In this document: in pieces, positions 1 to 9,317 of the stretch | How the letters are laid out: each line of letters opens with the position of its first letter | Position numbering within the stretch: the stretch's first letter is position 1 | Notes under the pieces: model-generated | What the model was told of the DNA's origin: nothing | Seen by the model: the letters and a program-made list of their open reading frames with translations, nothing else | The model's database searches: none | Program-made: the position numbers and the translations under genes | DNA from: a bacterium | Lineage (GTDB): Bacteria; Cyanobacteriota; Vampirovibrionia; Obscuribacterales; Obscuribacteraceae | NCBI GenBank assembly: GCA_018062085.1 | Contig: JAGOSY010000008.1 | Coordinates: forward strand, 62,001-126,000 | DNA: 64,000 bases | Direction: 5' to 3'

Positions 1-1936
1 AGTGCCAAAGGGCACCGAGTTCGTCACCTCCTCGTAAATAGGGTTGCGCCCAGATGCCGCCCATGGCCAGCCAGGTTGCTGTCTGATATGAGAAATGCGG
101 CAGATTGGCAATACTGAAGCCACCATAGACTGACAAAATGGTGCCGTTACTGCCGTTTAATTTGGTGCCTTTGAGATAGGCAATATTCATTGGCACCAGA
201 ACTCCATCTTTACTTTGCACTTGAACCATTTTCTGCACCACTCGTTTGGCCATAGAATAGGTGGGCTCGTGCATTAGACTGGTAGTGCCGCTGGTCAATT
301 CATGGCGATAGATTGTTTTGGCAGTGGCAAAATTTTCTAGACTAAAGAAGATGTTTTTGTCTTTGAAGCTTGTCGATAGCGAACTCAATGTACCTTCAAA
401 TGGCAAGTCGATTTCATCAAGCTCATGACCCTCAAGATCAAATTGCAATAGTCGTGTCCTGCCCTCTAGATCAAGAGTTGAAGCAACTAGGCGGTCTTGC
501 AGCAGACGCACGTCTTGCAAAGTAAATTGACTCTCTTTGATCACTGCTTCAATACTTTTTACTTTTAGTTGGCGATAGTCGAAGATTAGGGCTAAAACTC
601 TTCCTTTAGGTGCGCCGTTATCTGTTTTGATGTAGAGTTTGCCGTTGGCCTCGCCCAGCAATGAGTAGTAGCCATTCTTACGCGGGAAGAGAGGGCACAT
701 TTTGCCTGTGGTCAAAGACTTAATTAAAAAGCGGTTTTGTAGTTTACCTTCGGGCCATTCTGAAATCAGAACGTGCTCACTGTCTCTTAGTGTGTAGAGA
801 TCGACCCAATCAGCTTTCTTGGGGCTGTGAATGATTTTGTCTTTAGCCGGCGCGTCGCCCAGGTTGTGAAAATAAATTGGCGCACCTTTGGTGTAGGTTG
901 GTTCTTTATTATCACTATTTTTAGTGTTAGTTCGGCGGTAGTACAAACCGCGTTTGCTTGGGTGAAATCGGATTGAGCCAGCCGGAACTTCTGTAATTAT
1001 GTCGGGAAGATCTTTGCCAGTTTTAAGATCGCGGACTCTCCATGTCTCAAAGTCAGAACCGTTTTTAGATAAACCATAGGCCAGTAGATAGCCGCTTCTG
1101 TTTACTCTAAACCCGCTCAGCCAAGAGTTACTATCGCCTACTTTTTTAGCTGCGAATACAATCTTGGGCCGTTTGCTCGTCAGGCTTGCTTTAGAATTTT
1201 TGGCCACGGCCATTCTTATGGTTAAGAATCCGGCCCTATCGTTGCTGCTGAAGAAGTAAAAAGCACCACGTTTGAATGGAACTTTGTGCAGTTGAGCGAA
1301 AGCTGCTTTGTAGAATTCTTTGGGCTTTCTATAACTTACAACTATGGGCAGAAGCTTGATGCGAGTGAGCAATGCTTGTCTATCTAGCCAGCTCTCTGTA
1401 GATTCAGATTGGACTTCTAAAGTGGAAAATCGATCTTGAATGCGTCTGCCGCTCATCACATAGCTCTTTGTCTTTGCTTGTGGAGCAGGTTTCTTTAGTG
1501 TGCCCGCAAACTTGCGCAGCAATTTGCTGGCAATTTTTTTGACCGTGCTTCTTTGTGCTTCACTTCTTACCCAAGTTGCCATGTCCGACAGTCCTTCGAC
1601 AATATATTGCAATAGTTCCATGCAGAAATCTTGGTTAGATTTCAAATAGGTTATTGCCCTATCGAAGTAGCGAAAAGATAGAGCGTACTTGCCCTGCCAG
1701 CGAGCGGCATTGCCAGCCCCAGCGTATAGGGCGCAGAGGCGAATGCCGTTATCAGAAAAGTTTTTCTCTAGTAGCCGTGCACCTTTCAAATATTCGCTGC
1801 AGGATAGGCTGTAGTTTTTTGCTCGAAGTTCTTTGTCTGCTACTTTGCGAGTGGCAAAATAGAGAGCACTAGCGGCTTCCTCTTTGTTCTTTCTATTTGC
1901 CTGCTTTGATTTCGCTTTGCTTTTTTTGCTGGCCAT
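1..1936 (-). CDS. Prolyl oligopeptidase family protein (S9A), C-terminus cut off by window edge
   Basis: I read one uninterrupted minus-strand frame of about 645 codons from ATG at 1936 to the window edge. The last ~450 residues look like the beta-propeller of prolyl oligopeptidases (DFETWRVRDLKTGK, then repeated blades). The end enters the alpha/beta-hydrolase domain: VYGGF-like and LRGGDELGALWH match the conserved S9A region before the catalytic Ser. The Ser-Asp-His triad itself would lie outside the window, so activity cannot be judged. The first ~200 residues begin with a Lys/Ser-rich stretch, then a helical, TPR-like part (ALYFATRKVADKELRAK), which is not usual for the family. No signal peptide, so probably cytoplasmic. 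The start lies 14 bases after the upstream kinase stop, suggesting co-transcription. Confidence 0.8.
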   Translation of the reverse strand, partial: MASKKSKAKSKQANRKNKEEAASALYFATRKVADKELRAKNYSLSCSEYLKGARLLEKNFSDNGIRLCALYAGAGNAARWQGKYALSFRYFDRAITYLKSNQDFCMELLQYIVEGLSDMATWVRSEAQRSTVKKIASKLLRKFAGTLKKPAPQAKTKSYVMSGRRIQDRFSTLEVQSESTESWLDRQALLTRIKLLPIVVSYRKPKEFYKAAFAQLHKVPFKRGAFYFFSSNDRAGFLTIRMAVAKNSKASLTSKRPKIVFAAKKVGDSNSWLSGFRVNRSGYLLAYGLSKNGSDFETWRVRDLKTGKDLPDIITEVPAGSIRFHPSKRGLYYRRTNTKNSDNKEPTYTKGAPIYFHNLGDAPAKDKIIHSPKKADWVDLYTLRDSEHVLISEWPEGKLQNRFLIKSLTTGKMCPLFPRKNGYYSLLGEANGKLYIKTDNGAPKGRVLALIFDYRQLKVKSIEAVIKESQFTLQDVRLLQDRLVASTLDLEGRTRLLQFDLEGHELDEIDLPFEGTLSSLSTSFKDKNIFFSLENFATAKTIYRHELTSGTTSLMHEPTYSMAKRVVQKMVQVQSKDGVLVPMNIAYLKGTKLNGSNGTILSVYGGFSIANLPHFSYQTATWLAMGGIWAQPYLRGGDELGALWH

Positions 1937-1950
1937 ATATTTAGTTCAGG

Positions 1951-3633
1951 CTATTTTTGAAATGCCGCTACTGTTCGCTTCATTGTTTTGACGAATTCTG
2001 GATTTTTTAGAGCGACAGAGCCAGCATATATGCAAGCACCAACTAGGCCAATCATGAGAAATTTAGTGATGCCAGGATAGGCCTGGCGATTCATTGACTC
2101 TTTAGCGCGGTTGCTGAAGCCTGGTTTAGCATGTCTGCCTGTATTGAACTGCGATTTTGCCGGTACAAGCTTGCTTCCGGCGCTGACTCGCATGCGGGCG
2201 TACTCGGCCGCCGAAGGTAGTTGGCGCTGACAAGAAATACAAAAGCGAATCATTGATCTTACTGGTGCCTGACAGTATGGGCAATTAGCATATGGTAAAT
2301 TTGATTCGAGTTCTTCTTCTTCTTCGTGCTCAACGGGAGATGGTGGTCGCGGCCCGAAGACGGCACTCATGACGCGAGAAATCCAGTTGCGCTGAGCATT
2401 TGTCTCCTGTTCGTCACTGTTACTATGATTGTTATTATTGTTAGAGAAGTCGACTACTTCGTGGGCACCAGTCTGGAGGTTCCCTTTTGTATAGTTTGAA
2501 TCTACTTGAGTATTGGTGGCAATTTCTAGTGCTGTTTGATTGTTTATGGCATTTAGGTGACCTTCTGCAGCCAGGCCTAAGGTCGGATAGGAACCGGTCA
2601 TTAGAGCCTCAGCTTCGCTCTCCATGTCTTTAAAGTCGGCAATTTCCATGCGATGCTTATACGACTTGAGCTTCATTCCATCGCGAGCTAGAGCTTCATG
2701 AAGCTCTTTGCCGAATTCTAGAATATCTTGTTGCCTTTGCTCTGGCTCTTTGGCAAGGGCTTTGTTCAGTACATTGGTAACTTCAGTGCAGACTTTAAAA
2801 TCAGTTGATGCCTGAGAAAAAGGGGTGGGCGTGCCGTATAAATGGCAGTCCATCATTTCAATAGCAGATTTTGCCTTGTAGGGTAGGAAGCCGGAGAGAG
2901 ATTCGTAAGCGACAATTCCCAGCGAATAGACATCTGAACGGGGGTCAACTGCCGAGGCCGCTAAGCACTGTTCGGGGCTCATGTACGGTGGGCTACCGCA
3001 AACATCACCAGTTTTGGTAATAGTGTAAGCGTCTTGAGTTTTAGGCTCCTTTAGTTTTGAAAGACCAAAGTCAACTAAGGTAACCCAGTCTCCAGTTGGC
3101 GCATTAGATGACAGCACAATATTTTCGGGCTTGAGGTCGCGGTGAACAACGTCAAGTGAGTGGGCGGCAGCTAGCCCGTCGACAATTTGACCAAAAATAC
3201 GGTCGGCTCGCTCGAATGAAAGTGGACCATTGTGTTTCAATTCGTCTTTGAGACTAACTCCTTGTAGGTAGTCCATGACTAAAAATGGTTGACCCTGAGA
3301 ACTCATACCAAAGTCGTAGAGTGTGACGATATGGTGGTGTTTCACCTGCGAAACTGTTTTTGCTTCGCGATAAAATCGTTTGACCGCCTCTGAATCTGAC
3401 ACCATATGCGAGTGCAGCATCTTGATGGCCATGAGCTTATCCATCTGCTCCTGGCGAGCTTTATAGACAACTCCCATACCGCCGCGACCAATGACCGACA
3501 CTATTTCGTAGCGGTCGCCCAATCTAGTGCCCACGAGCGGGTCACGATCCCCTGATTTCAGAAGGCTGGAATCAGCAGGACATCTTTCAAGACCATCTTC
3601 GTATTCTGAGTAGCACTCAGGACAGGACTTCAC
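1951..3633 (-). CDS. Membrane-anchored Ser/Thr protein kinase with zinc-ribbon ends
   Basis: 560-residue Hanks-type kinase. It opens with a short Cys motif (CPEC at 4-7, CPAD at 18-21), then a complete kinase domain: glycine loop GRGGMG (49-54), Lys71 in AIKML, HRDLKPEN (164-171), DFG (188-190) and SPPYMSPEQ in the activation/P+1 region. All catalytic residues are present, so it should be active. A low-complexity linker follows, with an Asn-rich run and an acidic run. Then comes a second zinc ribbon (CPYCQAP...CISCQ) and a C-terminal transmembrane helix (FLMIGLVGACIYAGSVAL), so the kinase domain should face the cytoplasm. Substrates are unknown. It precedes the peptidase gene in the same direction. 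Architecture resembles the kinase at 30046-31578. Confidence 0.9.
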   Translation of the reverse strand: MKSCPECYSEYEDGLERCPADSSLLKSGDRDPLVGTRLGDRYEIVSVIGRGGMGVVYKARQEQMDKLMAIKMLHSHMVSDSEAVKRFYREAKTVSQVKHHHIVTLYDFGMSSQGQPFLVMDYLQGVSLKDELKHNGPLSFERADRIFGQIVDGLAAAHSLDVVHRDLKPENIVLSSNAPTGDWVTLVDFGLSKLKEPKTQDAYTITKTGDVCGSPPYMSPEQCLAASAVDPRSDVYSLGIVAYESLSGFLPYKAKSAIEMMDCHLYGTPTPFSQASTDFKVCTEVTNVLNKALAKEPEQRQQDILEFGKELHEALARDGMKLKSYKHRMEIADFKDMESEAEALMTGSYPTLGLAAEGHLNAINNQTALEIATNTQVDSNYTKGNLQTGAHEVVDFSNNNNNHSNSDEQETNAQRNWISRVMSAVFGPRPPSPVEHEEEEELESNLPYANCPYCQAPVRSMIRFCISCQRQLPSAAEYARMRVSAGSKLVPAKSQFNTGRHAKPGFSNRAKESMNRQAYPGITKFLMIGLVGACIYAGSVALKNPEFVKTMKRTVAAFQK

Positions 3634-3713
3634 AGCCTAAACTCCAAGCCATTAGTAAAAACAGAAAAATAACCGCCTATATTCTGGTATTCCCCTAAAA
3701 GCCATGAATATCC

Positions 3714-4910
3714 TCAAATTAGGCGGCCAATTATTGAGTTACTTATAGGTATGCCCTGGGGTGTAATCTTTAGTGTTCCGTCCGATAATTCAAGCAACTT
3801 TTGCTCACATAGATAATCAATCTCTACCCTTTGATTGGCCAGTAAATCGATTCCATAATCTTGTTCAAATTGACTCAGGTCAATTCCTTGAATCAGGCGC
3901 AGGCCTAGCATTATGCCTTCTTTGATACGAGTTTTGGGATCAATCACTTCGCTGACTTCATCAGTCAGGGGGCTGCGCATGTATTTTTTTAACGAGCGCA
4001 AGTTGGCGCTACGCACGCCGTCGACATAGCGATGGGCTCCAACTCCGAAGGCAAAATAAGGAGCATTACGCCAATAGGTGAGATTGTGCTGTGACTGCTG
4101 GCCAGGTTTGGCAAAGTTTGATACTTCATACTGCTGATAATTATGTGCTTCGAGTTTGTTGACTAAGGCCTCGTACATTTTCACGCAGAGGTCGTCAGAT
4201 GGATAGCTAGATGAGTCGCGGGGAAAGCGACTGAGCAGTGGCGAATTCTTGGCTATCTCTAGACCATAGGCTGATATGTGCTGAATCGATGGACACTGCT
4301 CTGTCAGCTTGATGGCAGCCTCTAGTGTGGCTTGCCAGCTAGCTAATGTTTGGGTGGGCAAGCCATACATGAAATCAATACTGATGCTTTCGAAGCCAGC
4401 CTGATGGGCCAACTTTATGCCAGCGATAGCCTCAGCAACGCTGTGATCGCGACCGATGGCTGTTAGTTCGGCGTCAGAAAGTGATTCAATGCCGATTGAA
4501 AGGCGGTTAATACCTATTTCCAGCCATTCTTGCGCCTTCCGTTCGGTGATGGCGTGGGGAGTGGTTTCCAGGGCAATCTCAATTTCGCTAGGGCTAAGTT
4601 CGGTCTGCAGAGGCGCAAATTTTAAGAGTTGGCTATGAATCATGGCGATGTTGCTGGGCTTTACAAGCCCTGGGGTGCCGCCGCCGTAAAAAACAGTTTT
4701 GAGGCTCAGTGGCTCAGTTCGCTTGGCCAAGCGTGACTCAATTTCACTAGCTACGACTTGGCAATATTGATCTTCTAGCTCGATAAGGCCAGCGAAGGCT
4801 GCAAAATCGCAAAATTCACACTTGTGGGTGCAAAACGGAATGTGAATATAGGCGCTCTGCGGGGAGATGGCTTTGTCTTCACTTACTTTATGGGTTTCTG
4901 TTGCTATCAT
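3714..4910 (-). CDS. hemW: HemW-like radical SAM protein
   Basis: 398-residue radical SAM protein. YIHIPFCTHKCEFCDF holds the CxxxCxxC cluster (Cys27, Cys31, Cys34). The position after the third Cys plus one is Phe, which separates HemW (haem chaperone-like) from true oxygen-independent coproporphyrinogen oxidase HemN, where a fourth Cys stands there. FYGGGTP and the LSIGIESLSD region match the family, and length is normal. HemW binds haem and is thought to deliver it to respiratory proteins, consistent with the haem-rich respiratory operon elsewhere in the window. No in-frame alternative start lies before the Cys motif. No clear Shine-Dalgarno. The start codon faces that of the divergent TPR gene at 6 bp. 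Confidence 0.88.
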   Translation of the reverse strand: MIATETHKVSEDKAISPQSAYIHIPFCTHKCEFCDFAAFAGLIELEDQYCQVVASEIESRLAKRTEPLSLKTVFYGGGTPGLVKPSNIAMIHSQLLKFAPLQTELSPSEIEIALETTPHAITERKAQEWLEIGINRLSIGIESLSDAELTAIGRDHSVAEAIAGIKLAHQAGFESISIDFMYGLPTQTLASWQATLEAAIKLTEQCPSIQHISAYGLEIAKNSPLLSRFPRDSSSYPSDDLCVKMYEALVNKLEAHNYQQYEVSNFAKPGQQSQHNLTYWRNAPYFAFGVGAHRYVDGVRSANLRSLKKYMRSPLTDEVSEVIDPKTRIKEGIMLGLRLIQGIDLSQFEQDYGIDLLANQRVEIDYLCEQKLLELSDGTLKITPQGIPISNSIIGRLI

Positions 4911-4916
4911 TTGGCA

Positions 4917-5978
4917 ATGATTGTAGCGAGAAACTTAGTTATTAGCCGATATTTCAAGTTGCTCAAAGGTCGAGCGGTTTTTTCGCTCTGTTTGTTGGCT
5001 GTTGTCTTTGCTTCAGCTTTTGTACACCTTGCCGCCCACGGCAGTCCTAATTCAGAGTCCTCTAGGCCGGAGTCTACTTCACTGACCGTGGCCCAAGCCG
5101 CGTTGCTAAAACTCATGAGTAGCAAGCCCGCAAGTGTTGACTTGCGATCGATGGGTGACTTGATGATTCAACTGCGGCGCAAAATCACCGATGATCCCTA
5201 TGATGAAAATTTAAGGTTAAGGCTGGCCAGCTATCTTTATTTGGCCGGAGATTTGGAAGGTTCGGCTTCGGAGATGAAGCGGGCTGTGGCCATTGCTCCT
5301 GAAGACTATTTTGCCCATATGGTTTTGGCTAAAATTCTTGCTCATAGCGGTGATGAAGCCAACGCTGAGCTAGAATTTAAACGGGCGATGCAACTCAAGC
5401 CCGAGTCAGCTGAGTCGCACGAATATTATGCCGATAGCCTCTTCGCTAGAGCTGAAGTTTCTCAAGCGGTTAGCGAATACCGACTTGCTACTCAGCTAAA
5501 ACCAAGCGCCAGTAACTTTGCTGGCCTCTCTGAAGCACTTTTGGCTACCCATGACATTAGTGGTTCAATTAAGGCCGCCCGTCAAGCTGTTTCTGTCGAG
5601 CCTAGTTCTGCGCGGGCCCATGTGGTCTTGACCAAGGCTCTTTTGACCGCTGGAGATTACCATCCTGCTTTGCGAACAGCCCGGCAGGCAAGTTTGCTTG
5701 AGCCAGCATCTGCGGACAGCCATTTGGCGTTAGGTCGGGCGCTCTATGCCAACAAAGACAAGAATGGTGCGGTGGAGGAGTTTCGCCAGGCTGTGCGCCT
5801 AGACCCTCTTAATGCTCAGGCCCGAAACGATTTGGGATATGCGTTGTACGGCAGGGGGGATGTCTCTTCGGCGGTTTCGGAGTTGCGCTTAGCACTTAGG
5901 CTAAATCCGCACCTTGGAGAAGCAAGAAATAATCTGGAAATCGCCATATATGGCTTAACCGGCAATAAGCGACCATAA
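4917..5978 (+). CDS. Exported TPR-repeat protein
   Basis: 353 residues from ATG at 4917. An in-frame upstream Met at 4824 would overlap hemW by ~90 bases and put a hydrophilic stretch before the signal peptide, so I reject it. TTG at 4959 is an alternative. A basic N-terminus precedes a hydrophobic core (VFSLCLLAVVFASAFVHL) ending near AAHG, a likely signal peptide or anchor. The rest is at least six tandem TPR units (e.g. PESAESHEYYADSLFARAE, PLNAQARNDLGYALYGRGD). TPR proteins act as assembly scaffolds. The secretin follows 46 bases downstream on the same strand, so a pilotin/PilF-like assembly role is possible but unproven. Confidence 0.8.
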   Translation: MIVARNLVISRYFKLLKGRAVFSLCLLAVVFASAFVHLAAHGSPNSESSRPESTSLTVAQAALLKLMSSKPASVDLRSMGDLMIQLRRKITDDPYDENLRLRLASYLYLAGDLEGSASEMKRAVAIAPEDYFAHMVLAKILAHSGDEANAELEFKRAMQLKPESAESHEYYADSLFARAEVSQAVSEYRLATQLKPSASNFAGLSEALLATHDISGSIKAARQAVSVEPSSARAHVVLTKALLTAGDYHPALRTARQASLLEPASADSHLALGRALYANKDKNGAVEEFRQAVRLDPLNAQARNDLGYALYGRGDVSSAVSELRLALRLNPHLGEARNNLEIAIYGLTGNKRP

Positions 5979-6024
5979 GTTTAAGGAAATACTGAGGTAT
6001 TCAAGTTAGAATGGCGCTTTGGAA

Positions 6025-8217
6025 ATGGATCTACCCGAGGCACCCTTAGTGCAATTCAAAGGCCAAAAGCCCGCACTTAATTTGCTGATATCGAATGCGG
6101 TATCACTATCACTTTTGTGTGCTTGCGCATTTATAGCTTCTTGTCGGCCTGCTATGGCTGAAGATGGTGACCATAATCCCAGTGTAGGGGAAGGTTCTGT
6201 TGCTTCGGCCTCGAAGAATAGTGGACTGTCTTATGCTCCAGGCAGCAGTGGGAGTGCCAGCGGTCCAGCCCATTTATCTGATTCTGCGCCCGATTCGACA
6301 TCCGTTTCTGATAGCGACGGACGCAAGCTGGCTCAAGGTTCGATGCGCTCAGTGACGCGCAACTCGCTACCGGGAGTGACCGGCACTGTGAAAATTCGTC
6401 GGCCCTTCCAACTCTTTGCCCAGACGGAGGAAGGTCGTCAATTAATACACCATCTCAGTTTCAGAGATACTCCTGTTAAAGATGTAATCACAGAAATTGC
6501 CCGCCGTGGCAACGTCAATATCATCATCGATAAGTCTTGCAGCGGCAAAATTACTGGCGACTTGCGCGATGTTAATCTCAACGAAGCGATGGACAATGTC
6601 TTGGCCGCTGCTGGTTTGCAGAGTCGTATGCTCGACAATAAAACTATTGTTGTGGGCTCAACTCAGGCCATGGTGCAGTTGGGCCTTAACAGACCAATGG
6701 CTAGAGCCTTTAAGTTGAGCTACTCGCACCCATACGACGTTGCCGCCCTGCTTTCTGCTTCGATTTTTAATAAAGGCTATCTGCCAGATTTTAAGACCAC
6801 CACAAAGCGGCAGCTGGCCAATGAATCTACAGATGAGACTGCCAGCGAGAAGAAGGGCTCGGGTCAAGGTAGCGATTTAAGCGGTCCCTCCGAAGAAAGA
6901 ACTGGTGAGAAAACCAGCGATCGTGAAGGAAGCAAGAGCGACACTGACACCACACAGAGCTATTCGCTGGAGACTCAGCCGCGCACATTGCGTGGTACCA
7001 GTCGGGCCCAGACCCAAGAAGGTGTAGGCTTTAACAATGCCGCTACTGACCCGGGCACTCAGCAGATTCGAGCCAATCTAGAAATTGCAGCCGATTTTAG
7101 TGTTGACCCCAATGGTGGTGGCGCTATTGTCATTCCTGATGTAAAAGGGCGACAAGTTATTGTAGTTGGCACTGCTGATGATGTTAATATCGCCGAAGAT
7201 GCTATACGCCTGATTGATAGACGTCCTAAGCAAGTGCATATTCAAGCGTCGCTTATCGAATTGAGCAACCAGGGTATTCGCCAACTTGGTGCCACTCTGA
7301 ACTTGCAGGGAGAAGGTCTCTCTAGTTCAATTATGGGCAATTCGCAAGCGCCTTTGAAAACATTCTTGCCTGGTTTGGGGTCACCAGCTAGTTCCGTGGC
7401 TAATCCCAATATTCCAGCGATTCCGTTTACTGGCTCGAACGTTACCAATGGTGCTGCCAACGGTGCTGGTACACCTGGTACTGCGTACACTGGTCTGATC
7501 GGTTCTTTAGTGCCGATACTTGCTCCTAGTATTGCTGGCGTCAATGCTGTCACCACCGCCCAAAGTGCTTTCAACTTCATCGCCGCCGATGGGCGTGCCG
7601 GTGGAAGGGCCAATATAGCCACAGTGCCTCACGCCATCAATCTCTCTGTCAATTTGCTACTGCAGACCAATAAGGCTAAGCTGATCGCCAACCCTTCTGT
7701 TGTGGTGGTAGATAATTCAGAGGCTCTGATCACCATTGCTTCTGAAGTTATTCACAAAGTGACGTCGACTGTTAGTTTGGGTGTGGTTACTGCCAACGTT
7801 GAGTTGACTAAGGCTGGAATTTTTCTCAACGTATTGCCGAGGGTGACCCAAGATGGATTTATTACAATGCGCTTGCGACCTCAAGTATCGACTCCTCTAG
7901 GACCGCCTCAGACCTTTGGACCGGTGAACCAGCCAACCGTTGTTGTTACCCTTCTTAACTACCGCGACATTATGGCCCAAGAGGTACGCATCAAAGATGG
8001 TCAAACTTTGGTACTTGGTGGTCTATTTTCTGAGACAGAAGCAGCACAGCTTTCGAAAACCCCATACATGGCTGAAGCGCCAGTTCTCGGAGCCCTGTTC
8101 CGCAATACCTTAAAAGGTCGCAACCGCACTGAGCTGATGCTGCTGATTACACCCAAGATTGTTGAGGAAGAACCAAGCTCATCCCTTGCTGACAGACGCG
8201 GTTCTGTCTCAATGTAG
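6025..8217 (+). CDS. Secretin (PilQ/GspD family outer-membrane channel)
   Basis: About 730 residues. I chose ATG 6025; an in-frame TTG lies six bases earlier. A hydrophobic export segment (LSLLCACAFIASC) precedes a Ser-rich linker. Then an STN/N0-like domain (FRDTPVKDVITEIARRGNV...), a Ser/Thr/Glu-rich insertion, and an N1/N3-like segment ending IRLIDRRPKQVHIQASLIE. The C-terminal third is the secretin domain with NPSVVVVDNSEA, KDGQTLVLGGLFSE, the end signature APVLGALFRN and LLITPKIVEE. Secretins form ring channels for type IV pili or type II secretion. No other pilus/T2SS gene is adjacent, so the exact system is unknown. The TPR gene before and Sel1 gene after probably belong to the same unit. 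Confidence 0.9.
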   Translation: MDLPEAPLVQFKGQKPALNLLISNAVSLSLLCACAFIASCRPAMAEDGDHNPSVGEGSVASASKNSGLSYAPGSSGSASGPAHLSDSAPDSTSVSDSDGRKLAQGSMRSVTRNSLPGVTGTVKIRRPFQLFAQTEEGRQLIHHLSFRDTPVKDVITEIARRGNVNIIIDKSCSGKITGDLRDVNLNEAMDNVLAAAGLQSRMLDNKTIVVGSTQAMVQLGLNRPMARAFKLSYSHPYDVAALLSASIFNKGYLPDFKTTTKRQLANESTDETASEKKGSGQGSDLSGPSEERTGEKTSDREGSKSDTDTTQSYSLETQPRTLRGTSRAQTQEGVGFNNAATDPGTQQIRANLEIAADFSVDPNGGGAIVIPDVKGRQVIVVGTADDVNIAEDAIRLIDRRPKQVHIQASLIELSNQGIRQLGATLNLQGEGLSSSIMGNSQAPLKTFLPGLGSPASSVANPNIPAIPFTGSNVTNGAANGAGTPGTAYTGLIGSLVPILAPSIAGVNAVTTAQSAFNFIAADGRAGGRANIATVPHAINLSVNLLLQTNKAKLIANPSVVVVDNSEALITIASEVIHKVTSTVSLGVVTANVELTKAGIFLNVLPRVTQDGFITMRLRPQVSTPLGPPQTFGPVNQPTVVVTLLNYRDIMAQEVRIKDGQTLVLGGLFSETEAAQLSKTPYMAEAPVLGALFRNTLKGRNRTELMLLITPKIVEEEPSSSLADRRGSVSM

Positions 8218-8231
8218 TTGTAAGATCAGTT

Positions 8232-8882
8232 ATGTTATATGGACGATTTTGTGGATTGAGAGTTCGAGCGCTGAATTGGCGTTTGTTCGCCCTTGCTATA
8301 TCCATATCTATATCTATGTCTATGTTTATGTCCACTTCAATTTTGGCTTCTCCTTCGTCTAGCTACGCTCATTTAGATCGTGCTCACGCTGCTTTAAAAG
8401 TTCATCGCTACAAGCAGGCCGTGGCAATTTTGAGCAGTAAGGCTAAGGGTGGCTGTCCCTATGCCCAGACTATGCTTGGTCATATGTATGCCACTGGTGT
8501 TGGTGCAACTAAGAATTTTGAAAAAGCAGCTCATTGGTTTGAAAAGGCTGCCGATCAAGGCTATGGACAGGCTCAATTGGCCTTAGGTAAGCTCTATCTT
8601 GGCGGCGAGCGAGTCGTAAGAGAAGAGGAGCGTGTCGGCGGAGTAGAGCTGGCTAAAGCTGTATTCTGGTTGCGCAAAGCAGCGGCCCAAGGAATTGATG
8701 AAGCCCATGAACTATTGGCGAAAATACCAGGCGAGCAAACTGCCGAGTATAAAGTCGTTCAGACAAGAGCCAAGGCGGCTGAAGCTGCTAACCAGGCAGA
8801 ATCTGGTGTGGTTACCGGTTGGAAGGGGTATGCCGATATGACTAATACACTCAATCAAGCTAGTCAACAAACAGCTCAGTAA
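8232..8882 (+). CDS. Exported Sel1-repeat protein
   Basis: 216 residues beginning 14 bases after the secretin stop. The N-terminus has a signal-like segment whose hydrophobic core is ISISISMSMFMS, encoded by a hexanucleotide-like DNA repeat (8296-8332). After cleavage near ILASPS there are Sel1/TPR-like units: PYAQTMLGHMYATGVG, AAHWFEKAADQGYGQ, AQLALGKLYLGG and AVFWLRKAAAQGIDEA, the 36-residue Sel1 pattern. Sel1 proteins are usually interaction modules. With the TPR protein upstream, two helical-repeat proteins flank the secretin, so a periplasmic assembly role is a reasonable guess. The C-terminus is Ala/Gln-rich and unassigned. Confidence 0.8.
   Translation: MLYGRFCGLRVRALNWRLFALAISISISMSMFMSTSILASPSSSYAHLDRAHAALKVHRYKQAVAILSSKAKGGCPYAQTMLGHMYATGVGATKNFEKAAHWFEKAADQGYGQAQLALGKLYLGGERVVREEERVGGVELAKAVFWLRKAAAQGIDEAHELLAKIPGEQTAEYKVVQTRAKAAEAANQAESGVVTGWKGYADMTNTLNQASQQTAQ
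8296..8332 (+). repeat. Hexanucleotide-like repeat inside the Sel1 signal segment
   Basis: Successive units of the type TATATC/TATCTA/TATGTC/TATGTT give alternating Ile-Ser and Met-Ser codons. The period is a multiple of three, so gain or loss of a unit keeps the reading frame but changes the length of the hydrophobic core. Confidence 0.7.
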
Positions 8883-8891
8883 GGCTGGACT

Positions 8892-9295
8892 CAAACAAAA
8901 AGACCGCCCAGATAAATCTGCGGCGGTCTAATTACTATCGTCTGACTGCCTATTGCGTAGGCTCGATATTTCTAGCTGCTTCAAGTCAGTATTCACAGCT
9001 AGCGGGTTATCACTACAGTTTCCAGTCTGCGCAGACCTGAAGTTTCCATTTAACCCCTCGGCTCAAAGCACACAACTTATTTATTGGTGTGTGCTCACCG
9101 CTTATGTAATTAGTATATCCAAGCAGAAATATATTGGAAGTCCCCCGATGAAAATACTTTGCATAGCTGCTGGTAATTCGAAGCATGGCTGTAATACTTG
9201 CTGTCGATATCTCACCTGGTAGGCAAGCGCGTGAACCATGGTGTCACCATCGGCATATTCGTTTGTATATGCACTCGTGTATGCAGTTATGCACA
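8892..9295. repeat. Intergenic duplicated element, copy 1
   Basis: About 400 bases repeated at 9487-9879 in the same orientation, roughly 90 percent identical by eye, with constant offset (595) until a 12-base extra piece near the end of this copy. It starts with a strong hairpin (8901-8929) and contains the perfect palindrome GTCTGCGCAGAC and a small GGTG/CACC hairpin. A frame of 89 codons from TTG 8953 exists in this copy and its counterpart, but differences between copies are mostly amino-acid changing, so I do not call a gene. Nothing here resembles a transposase. Confidence 0.75.
8901..8929 (-). terminator. Hairpin at the head of copy 1; terminator-like on the minus strand
   Basis: AGACCGCC (8901-8908) pairs with GGCGGTCT (8922-8929). 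Read on the minus strand it is followed by TTTTTGTTT, a Rho-independent terminator pattern; on the plus strand no T-run follows. It lies just after the Sel1 stop and may still act as a 3' end structure for that gene. Confidence 0.5.
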
Positions 9296-9317
9296 AGCTA
9301 GTGAGATCGGCCTTGTC

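Noticed and set aside
1654..1872. 72-codon plus-strand frame
   Set aside because: It lies wholly opposite the prolyl oligopeptidase frame, which has clear family motifs.
3714..4910. Oxygen-independent coproporphyrinogen III oxidase (HemN)
   Set aside because: The fourth Cys after the CxxxCxxC motif is absent (Phe), which fits HemW instead.
8953..9222. 89-codon frame in repeat copy 1, with a 93-codon counterpart at 9548-9829
   Set aside because: Between copies, amino-acid-changing differences far outnumber silent ones, and no Shine-Dalgarno is seen; better explained as non-coding repeat.
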